Shown piece by piece: positions 31,210 to 42,395 of a DNA stretch of 64,000 bases. The notes beneath the pieces are model-generated. The model ran no database searches. It was given only the letters and a program-made list of their open reading frames with translations, and was not told where the DNA came from. This DNA comes from Arachnopeziza araneosa (taxonomy: Eukaryota; Ascomycota; Leotiomycetes; Helotiales; Arachnopezizaceae), in the NCBI GenBank assembly GCA_003988855.1, contig QYAI01000004.1, positions 1,054,001 to 1,118,000 on the forward strand, read 5' to 3'. The translations under genes and the position numbers were made by a program. The stretch's first letter is position 1. Each line of letters begins with the position of its first letter.

Positions 31210-34200
31210 TGTGTGTAGTTTCAGGCACTAGGCCACTTATCTGTGGTTCAATCAGTAAGTCCTTTCGACTTGACCAAAAGCTCTTGGTGAGAAACCAACA
31301 GTAAAGATTGTGGGTGAGCACGCTCACGTAAATGCGTTGCAAATCTCCAGTTTTTAGACCCACTATCCAAGATACAAAACAAACAAGTGCGAGGTTGAAG
31401 GGGAGAAAGTGGGAGCACCTGTAACTATTCCGTGGTGGTTTGGGGAGAACGGAGAGGGTACTATTCCAGAAGCAAGCATTAGCCTTGAAAATATGGAGGG
31501 ACGGATAGGATAAACGCTTGGAGGTCGCTCACCGGGTATTGAGTAGGGTTGATCCTAATTGGGACTCAAGAGCGACAGGCAGTGGCCAATGCCGATTAGT
31601 TTCGAATACCCGGAGGCCAGTAATTAAGCAGTCGGGATGGATATATACTGTCGGGGTGCGATTGAGCGGGTGGCTTCACAGGCAGCAATGCATGTATCGA
31701 CCTCGTTTCGGTATCCCTGGGTTGTGGTTCGAAGGCCCGTGGCGTACACAGAGGAGGATGCCGATGTCTTGAAAACAAAGTTTCCACGCCCTCGACAGAG
31801 ATGCACAGTCGTATGTGCCGTGAGTTTGCGACTGGTGCGGCCGAAGGTCAGTCGGAATGACAAGTGACGGGAATGCAGAGATTTGCGGCGCGTCGAACAA
31901 ATCCCGTGCGAACAGATGCAGGTGAGGGATGGGAGAGTGCGTGTGACGATGCATACAGGAAATGGAGAGGGTTCCAAGGTAATGAGCGTGAGAGCGACTC
32001 CCTTTTCCAAACCGTCTTGCAGATACCGTGGTGGACTGGAACGAGTGTTTCGAGGGGACGACGCTGGAGTGGTGGAAGGGAAAGAGAGAAGAAACAAGTT
32101 GAAGAATAATGCAAAGCGTCTGGTGCAGAAAAGAGCCGAGTTATTGGGTCGAGGGCCAGGGCGCCGTCTGGTCTGGGGGTGTCGTTGAGGGTCCGTCGTT
32201 TATGCGCAGGCTGCGGGCGGGTTCCTGACGCTAACCTCTTGTGCAGATCTCGTCCGGAAATGGGCGATGCAACGAATCCCACGAGAAGATCAGACTGGAA
32301 AGGCCCAATTCGTTCCTTTTGCCAGTTGCCAGAGCACCCGAGTTGTGTGTTATCACCAATGAGTCCGTCTCAAGGTGTTGCCATGGCAGAAGACGAGGGG
32401 ACAAATGCTCGCTGGTACGCAGACATAGGGGGATTGGCTGGCTGGCTGGCTGCTTTCTAGAAATCAGGGGAAACGGAGTGGCTTCTGCTGGGAGATCTCC
32501 AGCGCCTTCAGATGGCTCCAGGTCTCCTTGTAGAAGAGCGAGGCCATTGGTCGTCCCCAGCAGCCTCGACGGGAACTACTTTAAGGCAGGCTTTGCCTTG
32601 TCCAGTGCCCGACATTCGTCTCTGAAAGATCAGTCCTCTTGCCTCTCTACTGCATGAAAACAAACCTCGTGCGTCGAAACCTCCTCATCTTCACGCTCAT
32701 CTCCTGATTCAGAGAACCGCCTGCATGTTTTTGAGTCTCATCTCATGGTAATAAGAGACGGCCGATCGCCAAATGGTCTCTTTCATCCTCCCACCGTTGA
32801 ACAGCGACCCCTGTTTGACTCCCCAAGCGCAAAAAATCCAAAGTACCCCTTGGAGATGTGACGATGGGGTTTCCTCGACAATCTATTCGTCCATGGTCCA
32901 GCGCCAACAGGCTATCTCTCGCCGGTTTCGCGTTTAGCATCTACCAAACACACGGTACGATGCTGCTCTCATGCTCATCGACTAAACTGGAGAGCCTCTC
33001 CCCTCGAGAAGAAGGAATTTCTCTTGGCCGTCTCTTCATCTAATCATGGCCGCGCTGGGCTCTGACCTCTTCTCGTCATCACCCAGAGCGTGATGCTCTA
33101 GGTTTGACGTTCCTCTAGCACTGTCCGGAGCATTGTGTAACATGCTGCTCAAGTTTCTGCGTCTCTGTGACAAGATGTCTTTCTTTTTCTTCCAATGAAC
33201 CCCTGCCAGTCCAAGCACTTGCATCTCCTTACTTGTACCTGGTACTTTGTACTCAGCGTCGTCGGTACAAGTCTTGGGATGATGTGTCGTTTCACCTCTC
33301 TTCTCCTGCAAAGGAAAAGGGTCAAATGATGATATCGAATGCTTCAGTCTCGTCTCGTCACACAACCGGCCAAACATCAAAGCTGCTGCGGAAATCATTC
33401 TACCGACCGGTACAGGCTGCCGGGCCTCAAGTGTCGCGTGGGCCAAAAAGGGGTTGGGTTGGGTTGGTCTGAGGGCACCCTGCAAGCACCACTCTCACCC
33501 ACGGGACGGCTTGCTGCCGCGAACCACTCATATCGTCGCCGTACCTGGCGCTATCCTACCCAAGAGCGCCAATCTACCGTGATGCTATCCCTGGCTCCCG
33601 TGATTTGGGGCCCACACCCATCAAGCTTCGTCGCTCGCTGTGAAGGCTCTTCTCAGGGGCTACTGCTCGCTCTTCTTCTGCTTCTTCTTCTTCTTGACAA
33701 CGACCAGGAGGGAGGCAGAGGAGCCATCTTGTCAGAAGTGACGAGGGCTGAACGAGAAGCAACAATGACATCTTCCAAAACCTCGTTGAGACGCTCGGAG
33801 CCGTGTCATTCAGTAATTACCTCCCCTCCCCCAGATCACCCAATTACACATAGCCAATTATCGTGCTCCACTTGCAAAATTCAAGAGCTGGTATTATGAC
33901 CCCACCCCTCAGATTACTTTTCATTTTCTTTTGGCTCCCAGATCGCGCAACTCGCTTCCACGTAAGCACTTGAGGTTGGTGAGTCCAATGTTTGAGCATA
34001 ATTTGCACAAACCACTTTTGGGGTTGGATAGGCGTCGATATCAGACACTCATAAGTCTCCATTGCTGCTGCTCTGGGCCGCTGTCAGACTTGAGGCTTCT
34101 GCCGACCAGTCACCCCTTGAACTTTCCGAATCATCAACCTATCCAAAGCCGTCAAGATGGAAATGAGTGGGGTAGTCTTCTCCACGTGCGTTATCGCTTC

Positions 34201-37200
34201 ATAAAGCTTCGATGCCGAAACCCGACTGTGAGCTTCCTTTTGAGTCATCAGCAGCTGCTAAGTTAAACAACATTGGCATCCTGAGTCAAGCAATAATGAC
34301 AACAACAAAGTGCAAGAAACTATACCAACGTCAGTCGCTCGGTAGACCATCCATCCTGCGCTGGCAATAACGTGGTGTCACAGCTGGACCGCCGTGCGCT
34401 CTATGGTGTCCTGAATTTCCGCTTTTGGTAGCTGACTGGAATATCAGCACCAACACCCGAGAGTCGAAATTTTGGCCCCATATGACTTCATCCTTCTCTC
34501 CTTCGACCGAACAAACTCCCAGACAAACAGGTCGCACGAGTCGCGTCATGCAGCATATTCTTCCCTGCCCGTGACCTAATTCTGTCCTTCAGCACTCAAG
34601 CGGATTATTGAGTGAGGTCCCAGGTTGTATAGCTTGTTGCGAGCAAAAGGCGGCCTCGCTCTCAAGCGAAGCACGCTTTCAGCTTCTCATCCGAGATTAC
34701 TTCTTCTCCATGACCGCAAAAACCTACTTTCCGACAAGAAAACAGGAAATGCACTCAGTTTGCCGTCTTGCCATGGGATTCATGTCGCGTCTTGCCCTCC
34801 TTCCCCTCCTCCGCATTATTTACGCGTTCTTTCGCGTTCGCGCTATACCGCCATGCGGAGATGAAGCTTCTAATCTTACTATTCGTGCGTACGGAGTACA
34901 TTCGCATCGTTTCCAACTTCATTTAATCCTGTAAGAATGCTCCCTAATCTTAGCAACCAGCATCCAATTCGCTAAGCCCCAATTCTCATGATGTTATGGC
35001 CGCGTAAAATTAGCCTAGGCTTTACCGCACATGCGAACGGTAAACACCGCGGGTGTAGACGTTATTAATAAATACCACAGCATGTGCAGACAGGTACCTA
35101 GTACTTGTCAGATGCATGCACGATCCATTGTTCAGGCCGCACTAGGTTGTCAGACGGCGTTTCCTCTGTGAGCTGCTCAGCTCCAATACTTCCCTGGTCC
35201 CGGTAACAATGCGGCTTACATCCTGTTCATCTCTTCTTGAAATTGCGGGGAGCAGGAATGAAGGATGGCCAGAAATTTGCCATGCCGAAATAAGGTGCAG
35301 GGTCAAATCCTTCACCGCCGCCTGTCACTTCTGTTTCAACAACTCCATTTCTTTGACTCTTTCCATATTCTGTGAACGCCTTGGCAGAGGAGCTTGGCAT
35401 AACTAGAAAATATTTTCCTTCCAGAATCTTGGTACTCCAAGCCGCATCTCGATCGGCAGCATCCCCCCGTCTTTTTGGTATTCAGTTCTTGATTCCTTGG
35501 AAATATCTCGTAGATGTGTTTTGTGCGAGATGAATTTCATTAATGGCGGTGATGGGGAATAAATAATTATCTTAAACTAATGAGCCTACTCGTTTGTTGT
35601 TGTGAGGGAAACTCATGTTTTTGAGGTCAATTCTTAAGTATATTGTGTGAGACGCCAGATTGTCAAAATCTCGTTCGACTTGTCCACTGCAAAGGTTATC
35701 GAATCAATTGATTTTCTACCTCGCAAGGTAGTGCTTCGTCACCTTCCTCGATCTATGATACGACAATATAAGCATTTTGCGGAGTACGCCTTGAGGTCAA
35801 GCTATTCTCGTAAAAGTGTACCGTTTCGTATCACGCAGATTGTTAGGTAGGATTCTCCCCTGCTCTCTTGAAAGTTGAAATTAGTGAGTGGTTGTAGATG
35901 AACGTCAGGTTGACAAGCAGGACGTTAACAGCTATCACAGCTCTCATAGGTCCTAGACTCCCGAGGAGAGGGTAATTGGTTGCGTGCATATCTTATAGGT
36001 CCAGTGGCATATGGAAAATCAGGACGCTCATCCCAGTACCCTCCTCTCATGTCAGCAGGGAGCTGGGCTCAGTAACTGCACACACGACTTGATTTAAGAA
36101 TGCAATCGAGATCTTTGGTAGCTGATCTTCGGAAAGTAAACGATTGATGGCGGTTGGATTTCGTGAATCATGGGTCAGGGTTGAAGCTAACTTTCTTCGA
36201 GGACCGCTCTCCGACTCTCTCGAATGCACCAGATCACGATTCCTAGTGCGAGGGATCTGTGGAGGAAGATCGAGCTCAGCCTGGACTCTTGATCCTACTT
36301 CCAGAGATTCTTCCAGATACAGAAATTTGTCTTTAGCAGGCCCGTAGGACTTCAAAAGGTTGTATGGCCTCCTTCAAATCAAACTGAAATCCTTTCATAC
36401 CTTTGAATATTGAAAACATGTCGTAATTGTAGTTGAGAACGTTCGAATGTGGTTCTAGTTGAACTCTCTCGAAATAATTCTAGCATTATAATCAACCTCT
36501 TGAGCACTCATAGTTGGCTGAGACCCACAGTTGTAATACACGCTTAACCATCAGGGTTTGATGAGCAACTTCTGAGGGATAACGAAGTGATGCCGCTCAC
36601 ATGACTCCACGGCGATCGCCCTTGGAACTCTAGCAAGTTTGTCCGATTTCGTCAATGTTGTGAATAGCAAGAACTCCACAACCAGAAATCGAATATCTAA
36701 CGTAAGACTGACAATATTTGTACCTCATAGTATTAGTTAACAAGGCTCAACAGTTTTTCATCATTGGAATTCCAAACCAAAAGGTTTGCCGATGAAGAAG
36801 ATTCCTGCAGTCTCCCATGTTAAGCTAGAGGTGGTCTATCTAGTTGTCGTTTGTATCCGCGTCTATTTTTTATGCGATGCGTCTGGTAGATTGGAGGGAA
36901 CACGATCAAGTAGATTTGCTCGCCGAGTTTAGTATTCGAGAATGGAATAATTAAGGACGGGGTCTTTGTTGTGTGATGGGCTGGAAGAATATGGAGGACG
37001 GAGAAATTTGCGAGTTAGTACAGCGGACGGAGTTTGGTGGAAGGGGCGAGTCGGTTTGCTGTTGCCATTTGGGGAGGGTTCACGTTCTGAAAATCAGTGC
37101 AACTCTATCACTCACGCAAAAACAGGTCATCTACGAATTCATCTGAATATTTAGCTTTGTTACCATCAATGTTTTGATCGCTTGGACATATTGTCTTGGC

Positions 37201-38150
37201 GATTAAATATGATTTATGAGAGTTGTTGTTATAGCTATTCAAGTCTAACACAAACTGCACTGAGAATATACGTGTCGCATATATTCAAGTAGGCTTCAAT
37301 CATCTAGCGATACTAGGGATTATGAGGGAGAGAAATGTTTCAAGGATATTATTTTAGGGACGAAACAGTCGTCTCTCAAACTCACAGTCTTGTGTAGATA
37401 TTAAAAAGTCAAAAATTGTGTCACAGCTTGCGTCCACCAGTGGCATGGTAGGATAGCGCAAAGGATGCCGCCTCCCTTGATTAACCAGGCTTTATCCTTT
37501 CCCTTCAGATGTGCAGATCTCAGATGAGAACATCCGAAATGAATCAGACTTCTCGCTTCACGGTAGCTCTTTATGATGGTAGCATTAAGCTTTATTCCCT
37601 GCTAGATGTGTCTAGAAAAACACGAGGAGTCGAGGAAATATGAACTCAGCGACGGGAGATGATTGAGGTCAAACGTCTTGGCGGATTCGAGACAACGAGA
37701 TGACGACGACATGTAAACCAAAGCAAAATACCATTAGACGTAAAGATCGGGATAAGAAGGGGGATAGTTTGAGAAGCACCTCCAACCCTGAAAATGGACG
37801 ATCCATAACATGAGCCTGGCAAAAGCATCTCTTCCATTGCGTGGTCTGTGAATCTGAATGCTGGACTTCGCGGCTCTGCTGAGGTTGGAGTCATCGCGCT
37901 AGCGTCTAATCTTAAGCGAGGATTTTGCGGGGGGGTCTTTGGGAAGTTTTGTCATGCTTCTTTGAGCTCGGCCGCTATTAACGGATTTCTTCCACAGCTG
38001 CCTTTAACCTTCTGCCAACTCTCAACAGCTTCGACAAGCAACGAGAGGCTCCCCAGATGCTACATGACCATTACACTGGTCATTGTTAATCTGGGGGACG
38101 TCATTCGGACAACCTAGCAACGCCCAAATCCCTTCAGCGCTATTATCAAC
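31210..38150. other. Long gene-poor stretch (about 6.9 kb)
   Basis: No ORF here has a recognisable domain; the longest (33339-33899, 186 aa) looks like chance coding in GC-richer DNA. The left half (about 31.5-34.5 kb) is richer in G+C and has many overlapping short ORFs on both strands, a GGCT tandem near 32435, a TTC/TTG pyrimidine tract near 33670 and a GGTTG run near 33460. The right half is more A+T-rich. No transposase, reverse transcriptase, long terminal repeat or tRNA was recognised. It lies between two divergent starts (31209 minus, 38151 plus), so it may be an extended regulatory region, long 5' leaders or non-coding transcripts. Confidence 0.55.
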
Positions 38151-40479
38151 ATGGCGACCTCTACTACTGCAAACGGCGCAAAGGCCCTTCAACAATACCG
38201 TCAACGATCGACTGTCTCTAAGCCTGTGGTCCCCGCCATCCCGTTACCGTACATGCAGAAACGCCAGCAACAGCAAGCTGCTCGTGCCAAAGCGCGAGAG
38301 GAAGCTGCAGCTCCCGCTGTCCTTGAGAAACCCAGTTCTCCAGCACCACCTGCCCGCGAACCCACTCCTGAACCCACTCCTGAGCCAACGCCCGTGATTG
38401 CCAATGGCTCTACACGCGAACAGAGTCCTGAAATTAATAAAGAAGAGAAACCTGCTTTGAGCAACGAGTCAATACCTGCTGTCGATGCTGCTGCTGTCGG
38501 GCATCCTGAGAAAGTCGCTGCAGAGGATCTTGTAGTTGCAACTCAAGAGGAGACATCAGGTAAGCGGATGATTGCGGGCTCTTTTTGATAACTCTTACTG
38601 ATGACGATGATCAGATGGAAACGTTGAGATTCCAACACCATCTCAATCCGAAGGTCCCTCGGAGGTTCTGTCATCTGAATCTCGTTCCACCTTCCATATG
38701 CCTGCCGACTTCGTTCCCGCAAGCAATCAGTCCAACGGCCTGAACTCTGAAGCTGTGCAACTGCCGTCCCAGCATGGTTACAATGGCACAACTAATATGC
38801 ACCACCCGCATCCAAGTACGGGAAGCGTTGTGTTCGGAAGTTATACCGGATCTAACACGTCATCTCCTGCCCCTCCTCCTTCTGGAGGTCTCCTACCTCC
38901 TCCATTTGGTTTCCACCCGCCTCCTCAAGGACCTCCACACCACGTAGCTCATCAACCAAATGGTGGCCACTCCATCCATCTTTCGAACGGATTCAACCCT
39001 ATGGGCCCACCACTTCCACCAGGTTATTACCCACGACCTGATGGGCTCTGGGCTGGCAATGAGAATTTTGGCCGCAGACAATTGGTTACCTATGGTCCTC
39101 CTGATGGCTACTCTCCATCTGGGACCCCCGCCGAGAACAATCGCCCATATGATCCATCTACCCCTCACAGTCTCCATGGCTCTCAGTCGTCCCATCATGA
39201 GCAGGAGAACGGCCCTCCCTTCTATAATCAATACCCGACTGCGGTCATTAATGGGAGCAATGGGCACATTGATGATGTCCGTCTCTACCAACCGCCCCGA
39301 AATAACAAGTCTCGAAATCCTGCTGCTCCTTTCATGAATCACCCACCACCAGCTGTTCAATACCAACCTCCTATCACCGATAACTTTGACGGTGTTATTG
39401 AATATTTACAGGGGCAATTTGCTGATGCTACTTTTGCTGATTGGACGCTTGAACTTCGCTACTCGGATGATCGAGCCACACCGGTCAGAATCCCTGGCCA
39501 TAACTTGATGTTTGCTCGGAGCCCTGTGCTGAAGGAAAAGATGCAAGCTCAGAACAGTGACGGTCTTGCATCTCGCACCTTACTCATCGAGACTGATGAC
39601 CGCTTTCTGCAGTCTGATGGATTCTGGATGGCGATGCAGAGACTTTATGGAGGAGAGCTTCTCAATATTGGTGTGATAACCTAAGCCATAGTCCTAATGT
39701 TGAATATAACTAATACTGACGTAGGACCTGCTGATCGTTTCGATTTTGCGCTTGGATATGCAGCAGCGGGTCAGCTTTTGGGATTGCCTTCGGTCGTCAA
39801 TCGCGGGATTGACGTTGCTTCTCAATTCATTAGCTGGCGTACTCTTGAGAAGGCTTTGGACTTCGGTCTTGACGGTGGCCTCGATTCCCATTGGCCATTA
39901 TCGCCTGTTCCACGCGAGCGACATCCAGCTACGTATGGGCCAGCTGTCAGCATGATCATCTACCAGGCCTTGTGCTTTATCATCGCCAGTTTTCCATCGA
40001 CTGAATTTCATATAGACATCGCTGCTTCCGAACCACCTCGCAATCGGCGCCTTCCTGCAGTTCCCGAACCTCGACCAGCTTCGCAAAATCTTCGATTTAG
40101 CCACATCAAGTTTGGTGACCACTCCACAGACTCGGACACTGCTCGACCTACAGGCGGCTCTCCTATTGCTATTCTCTCCAGGGTTTTACTTAATCTTCCG
40201 TTTCCTCTTCTCAAGTCTCTCATGGAAGTTCGCCATCTGGGTAATGCTGGTCCCGTTAGCTTATCCCTCCGACAACAAATCTTACAAGAAGTCATCGAGG
40301 AGCGAGAGAAACGTAGAATCAAAGTTCACAGCAGTCATGTTCCTAACATTGAGCGCGCCGCTAATTCAAAGGAATGGGAGGCAGTTGGCTTTCAGGAGAC
40401 GCTCGAGCCCCTTGGCCCTAATGATATTTCTCCTACCCTCTCCAGGATCTGGGTTGACTTCAACACTCCTACTTCTTAA
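38151..40479 (+). CDS. BTB/POZ-like domain protein with long disordered N-terminus
   Basis: Three exons, 38151-38559, 38615-39670 and 39725-40479, give 739 aa. Residues 1-340 are disordered: a Gln/Ala/Arg helix (YMQKRQQQQAARAKAREEA), an EPTP triplet tandem, then Pro/Gly/His/Asn-rich sequence with PPP runs. A folded region begins at about 370 with FDGVIEYLQGQFADATFADW, then LELRYSDDRATPVRIPGHNL and FARSPVLKEKM, which has the layout of a BTB/POZ domain (FADWTL..., internalised H/L, FARSPVL). It continues through FALGYAAAGQLLGLPSVVNR and a helical C-terminus. BTB domains mediate dimerisation and adaptor functions. Partners cannot be inferred. It lies downstream of an unusually long gene-free region, suggesting complex regulation. 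Confidence 0.82.
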
Positions 40480-41208
40480 GTTAATGGCAATTAAGCTGCT
40501 CAATTCTATTCTCTTGTGTTTGATTTAGGGTTGCATGGCGTTCTGCGTTGCATATGGCCTTCGATTCTTAACATCGTTTGATTCCCCAAACGATATTTTA
40601 TTTCAGCTAATTGGGCAATTCGTTGCCCACCCTTGTTTTTTTCGTCTTGCATACTGGGAAAATGAAGGAAAGGAACGAAATGGTTCTTTATTTGCTTTCG
40701 GCGAAACAAAGTACTTGGCATTGCTTGGGGTCACACAAAAGCCATTGATGATGATTGGAATGATGGATAGTAAGCGGGAATGGGATGATATGTGGTGGAT
40801 GGTAGGAAGGAAAACAAGAATTAGTTCAGGATTGATTGGCACCATGTAATGGTGTGTCACCGTGTGTCACCTGAGAAAGGATACTTTAGCATAGCGTGGG
40901 AGACGGACGGTGGCTAATCTTGCTATTTGAGTAGTTTTTTCATGACTTTAATTTCCTGTTTGAGTGATGCGTTTTACCTTGAACCCTCGATTTGATATCA
41001 ACACAGTCTCAATTAGATCACTCTATATTCGAGATGGCGATACATCAAATATTGGAGTCTAGGTTCAAGTAATCCTCGAAGGATCGCCTAGCTATGTGCC
41101 TATTATCATGTACCACTGGTATACTGCTCCAAGTAAAAATTGCCTCCATCCAGATCTTTTCCCCATTAATACCCGAACTCCATGCTAAAACCAAGTCCAT
41201 TTTTCTCT
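40480..41208. other. Intergenic, convergent 3' flanks
   Basis: Between the BTB-like gene (+) and RTF2 (-). A tandem GTGTGTCACC repeat lies at about 40851-40871. No gene seen. Confidence 0.6.
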
Positions 41209-42066
41209 TCAGTCTTTCTTTGCCGGTATCGAGAACCCTCTAGTCATAAAATCTCCCCGCTTATGCGTCTGAGCACTATATCCCGCATTCGAGAACAAGG
41301 TCTTCAAGTTCTCGTTCAGTCCCATCTTCCGCCGCTTATTTCGCTCTTCCTGTTCTTCGAGAACCCTTGACGTTAATGAAGCCGTCGACGCATTCTTGAT
41401 CCCGTTTGACGTCGGCGCAGCCCTCTCTTTTGGCGTGGATTCGGCGGTAGCAGCTTCCTTCTTGCGTTTCTTGCTTCCGGGTGCTTTCTTGAGCGAGTGG
41501 CTGAGTCCCTCTCCTCTCAGTTTGATGACTCGCGCTGCTAACTTGGCGACTTCTTCTGGAGATGTGGGGAGGATCGGGATGACGTTCTCGGGCGTGTAGG
41601 CTTCGTTGCATTCGACACATGCCTCGCCCTGTACTTCTCGGATGGCGATCTCGGAGAATGCATGACCGCAAGGAACGAGGTAGACGGCTTTCGTGGTTGG
41701 TCCAAGTTCTTTACTCGTGATCGGACATGTGTACTTGTCATCTCTGCCTTTCTCGCCTTTTGTAATGGTGAATTTGATTTCAACCACATCCCGCAATCCC
41801 TTCACGCGACCATTGGTAGCATCTTCTTTTGGGGTTGACTCGTCGGCTGGGAGGAGGGATTCGATCACCGCGTCTTTGTTGTACAGTACTCCAGCGGAAT
41901 CCGAGACTATTGGGGCAGATAGAGGTTTGTTGGAGAGGGGACAGATGGTCCAGGCATGGGTGGCGGCTTCGAGGAGTGTAGCTTTTAACTCAGTTGTATT
42001 GGGGGCCTTGGCCGCATTTTTAACCAACTCCCGTCGCGTGGGGATACTGCCTCCATCGTTACCCAT
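41209..42066 (-). CDS. RTF2: Replication termination factor 2 family protein
   Basis: Single exon, 285 aa. The start is the family's MGNDGGSIPTRRELVK. Rtf2 proteins act at stalled replication forks (in fission yeast, site-specific termination) and carry a split RING-like fold. Here the first half is WTICPLSNKPLSAPIVSD with LYNKDAVIESLL. The second is YTCPITSKELGPTTKAVYLV, then PCGHAFSEIAI and EACVECNEAYTPENVIPI, giving C, C, H, C, C ligands. The first half keeps only one cysteine, as is usual for the family. The tail is basic and disordered (KKAPGSKKRKKEAA) and ends in TRGFSIPAKKD. It is divergent from TOR, with 329 bp between the two start codons. Confidence 0.93.
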   Translation of the reverse strand: MGNDGGSIPTRRELVKNAAKAPNTTELKATLLEAATHAWTICPLSNKPLSAPIVSDSAGVLYNKDAVIESLLPADESTPKEDATNGRVKGLRDVVEIKFTITKGEKGRDDKYTCPITSKELGPTTKAVYLVPCGHAFSEIAIREVQGEACVECNEAYTPENVIPILPTSPEEVAKLAARVIKLRGEGLSHSLKKAPGSKKRKKEAATAESTPKERAAPTSNGIKNASTASLTSRVLEEQEERNKRRKMGLNENLKTLFSNAGYSAQTHKRGDFMTRGFSIPAKKD

Positions 42067-42395
42067 GGTGAATTGAATTTAGGGTTACAATCAAGAAGAG
42101 GCAAAATTAGTGATATGCTTGCATATGCGACGAAGCATGCAAAAGGCAGTGTGATAAGGTTATCAAACAGCGCTAGGCGGCGGTTAGCGACTTTCTTTCC
42201 GCGTCTACTCTGGGCTGGGCTGGGTTGGCGCCTCATCAGCTCCGGTGAGCTCATAACTCGCACAACAACTTGAACATTACCGACGTACCGAGCCCCCTTG
42301 AAATTATTTGCAGCACCAAACCAGGCTCTGTGGTGGGTGTGCAGAAGACGATGGTTTGAAGGAAACATCAGATCTTCTGATAGTCGTGGAGCAAG
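42067..42395. other. Shared divergent promoter of RTF2 and TOR
   Basis: A 329-bp region between two start codons on opposite strands must hold both promoters. No canonical TATA box stands out. Confidence 0.6.

Noticed and set aside
33339..33899. 186-aa ORF in the gene-poor region
   Set aside because: Composition resembles chance translation, including a poly-Leu run from a CTT repeat; no homology recognised.
40851..40871. Tandem GTGTGTCACC
   Set aside because: Two copies only, in a 3' flank; likely replication slippage.
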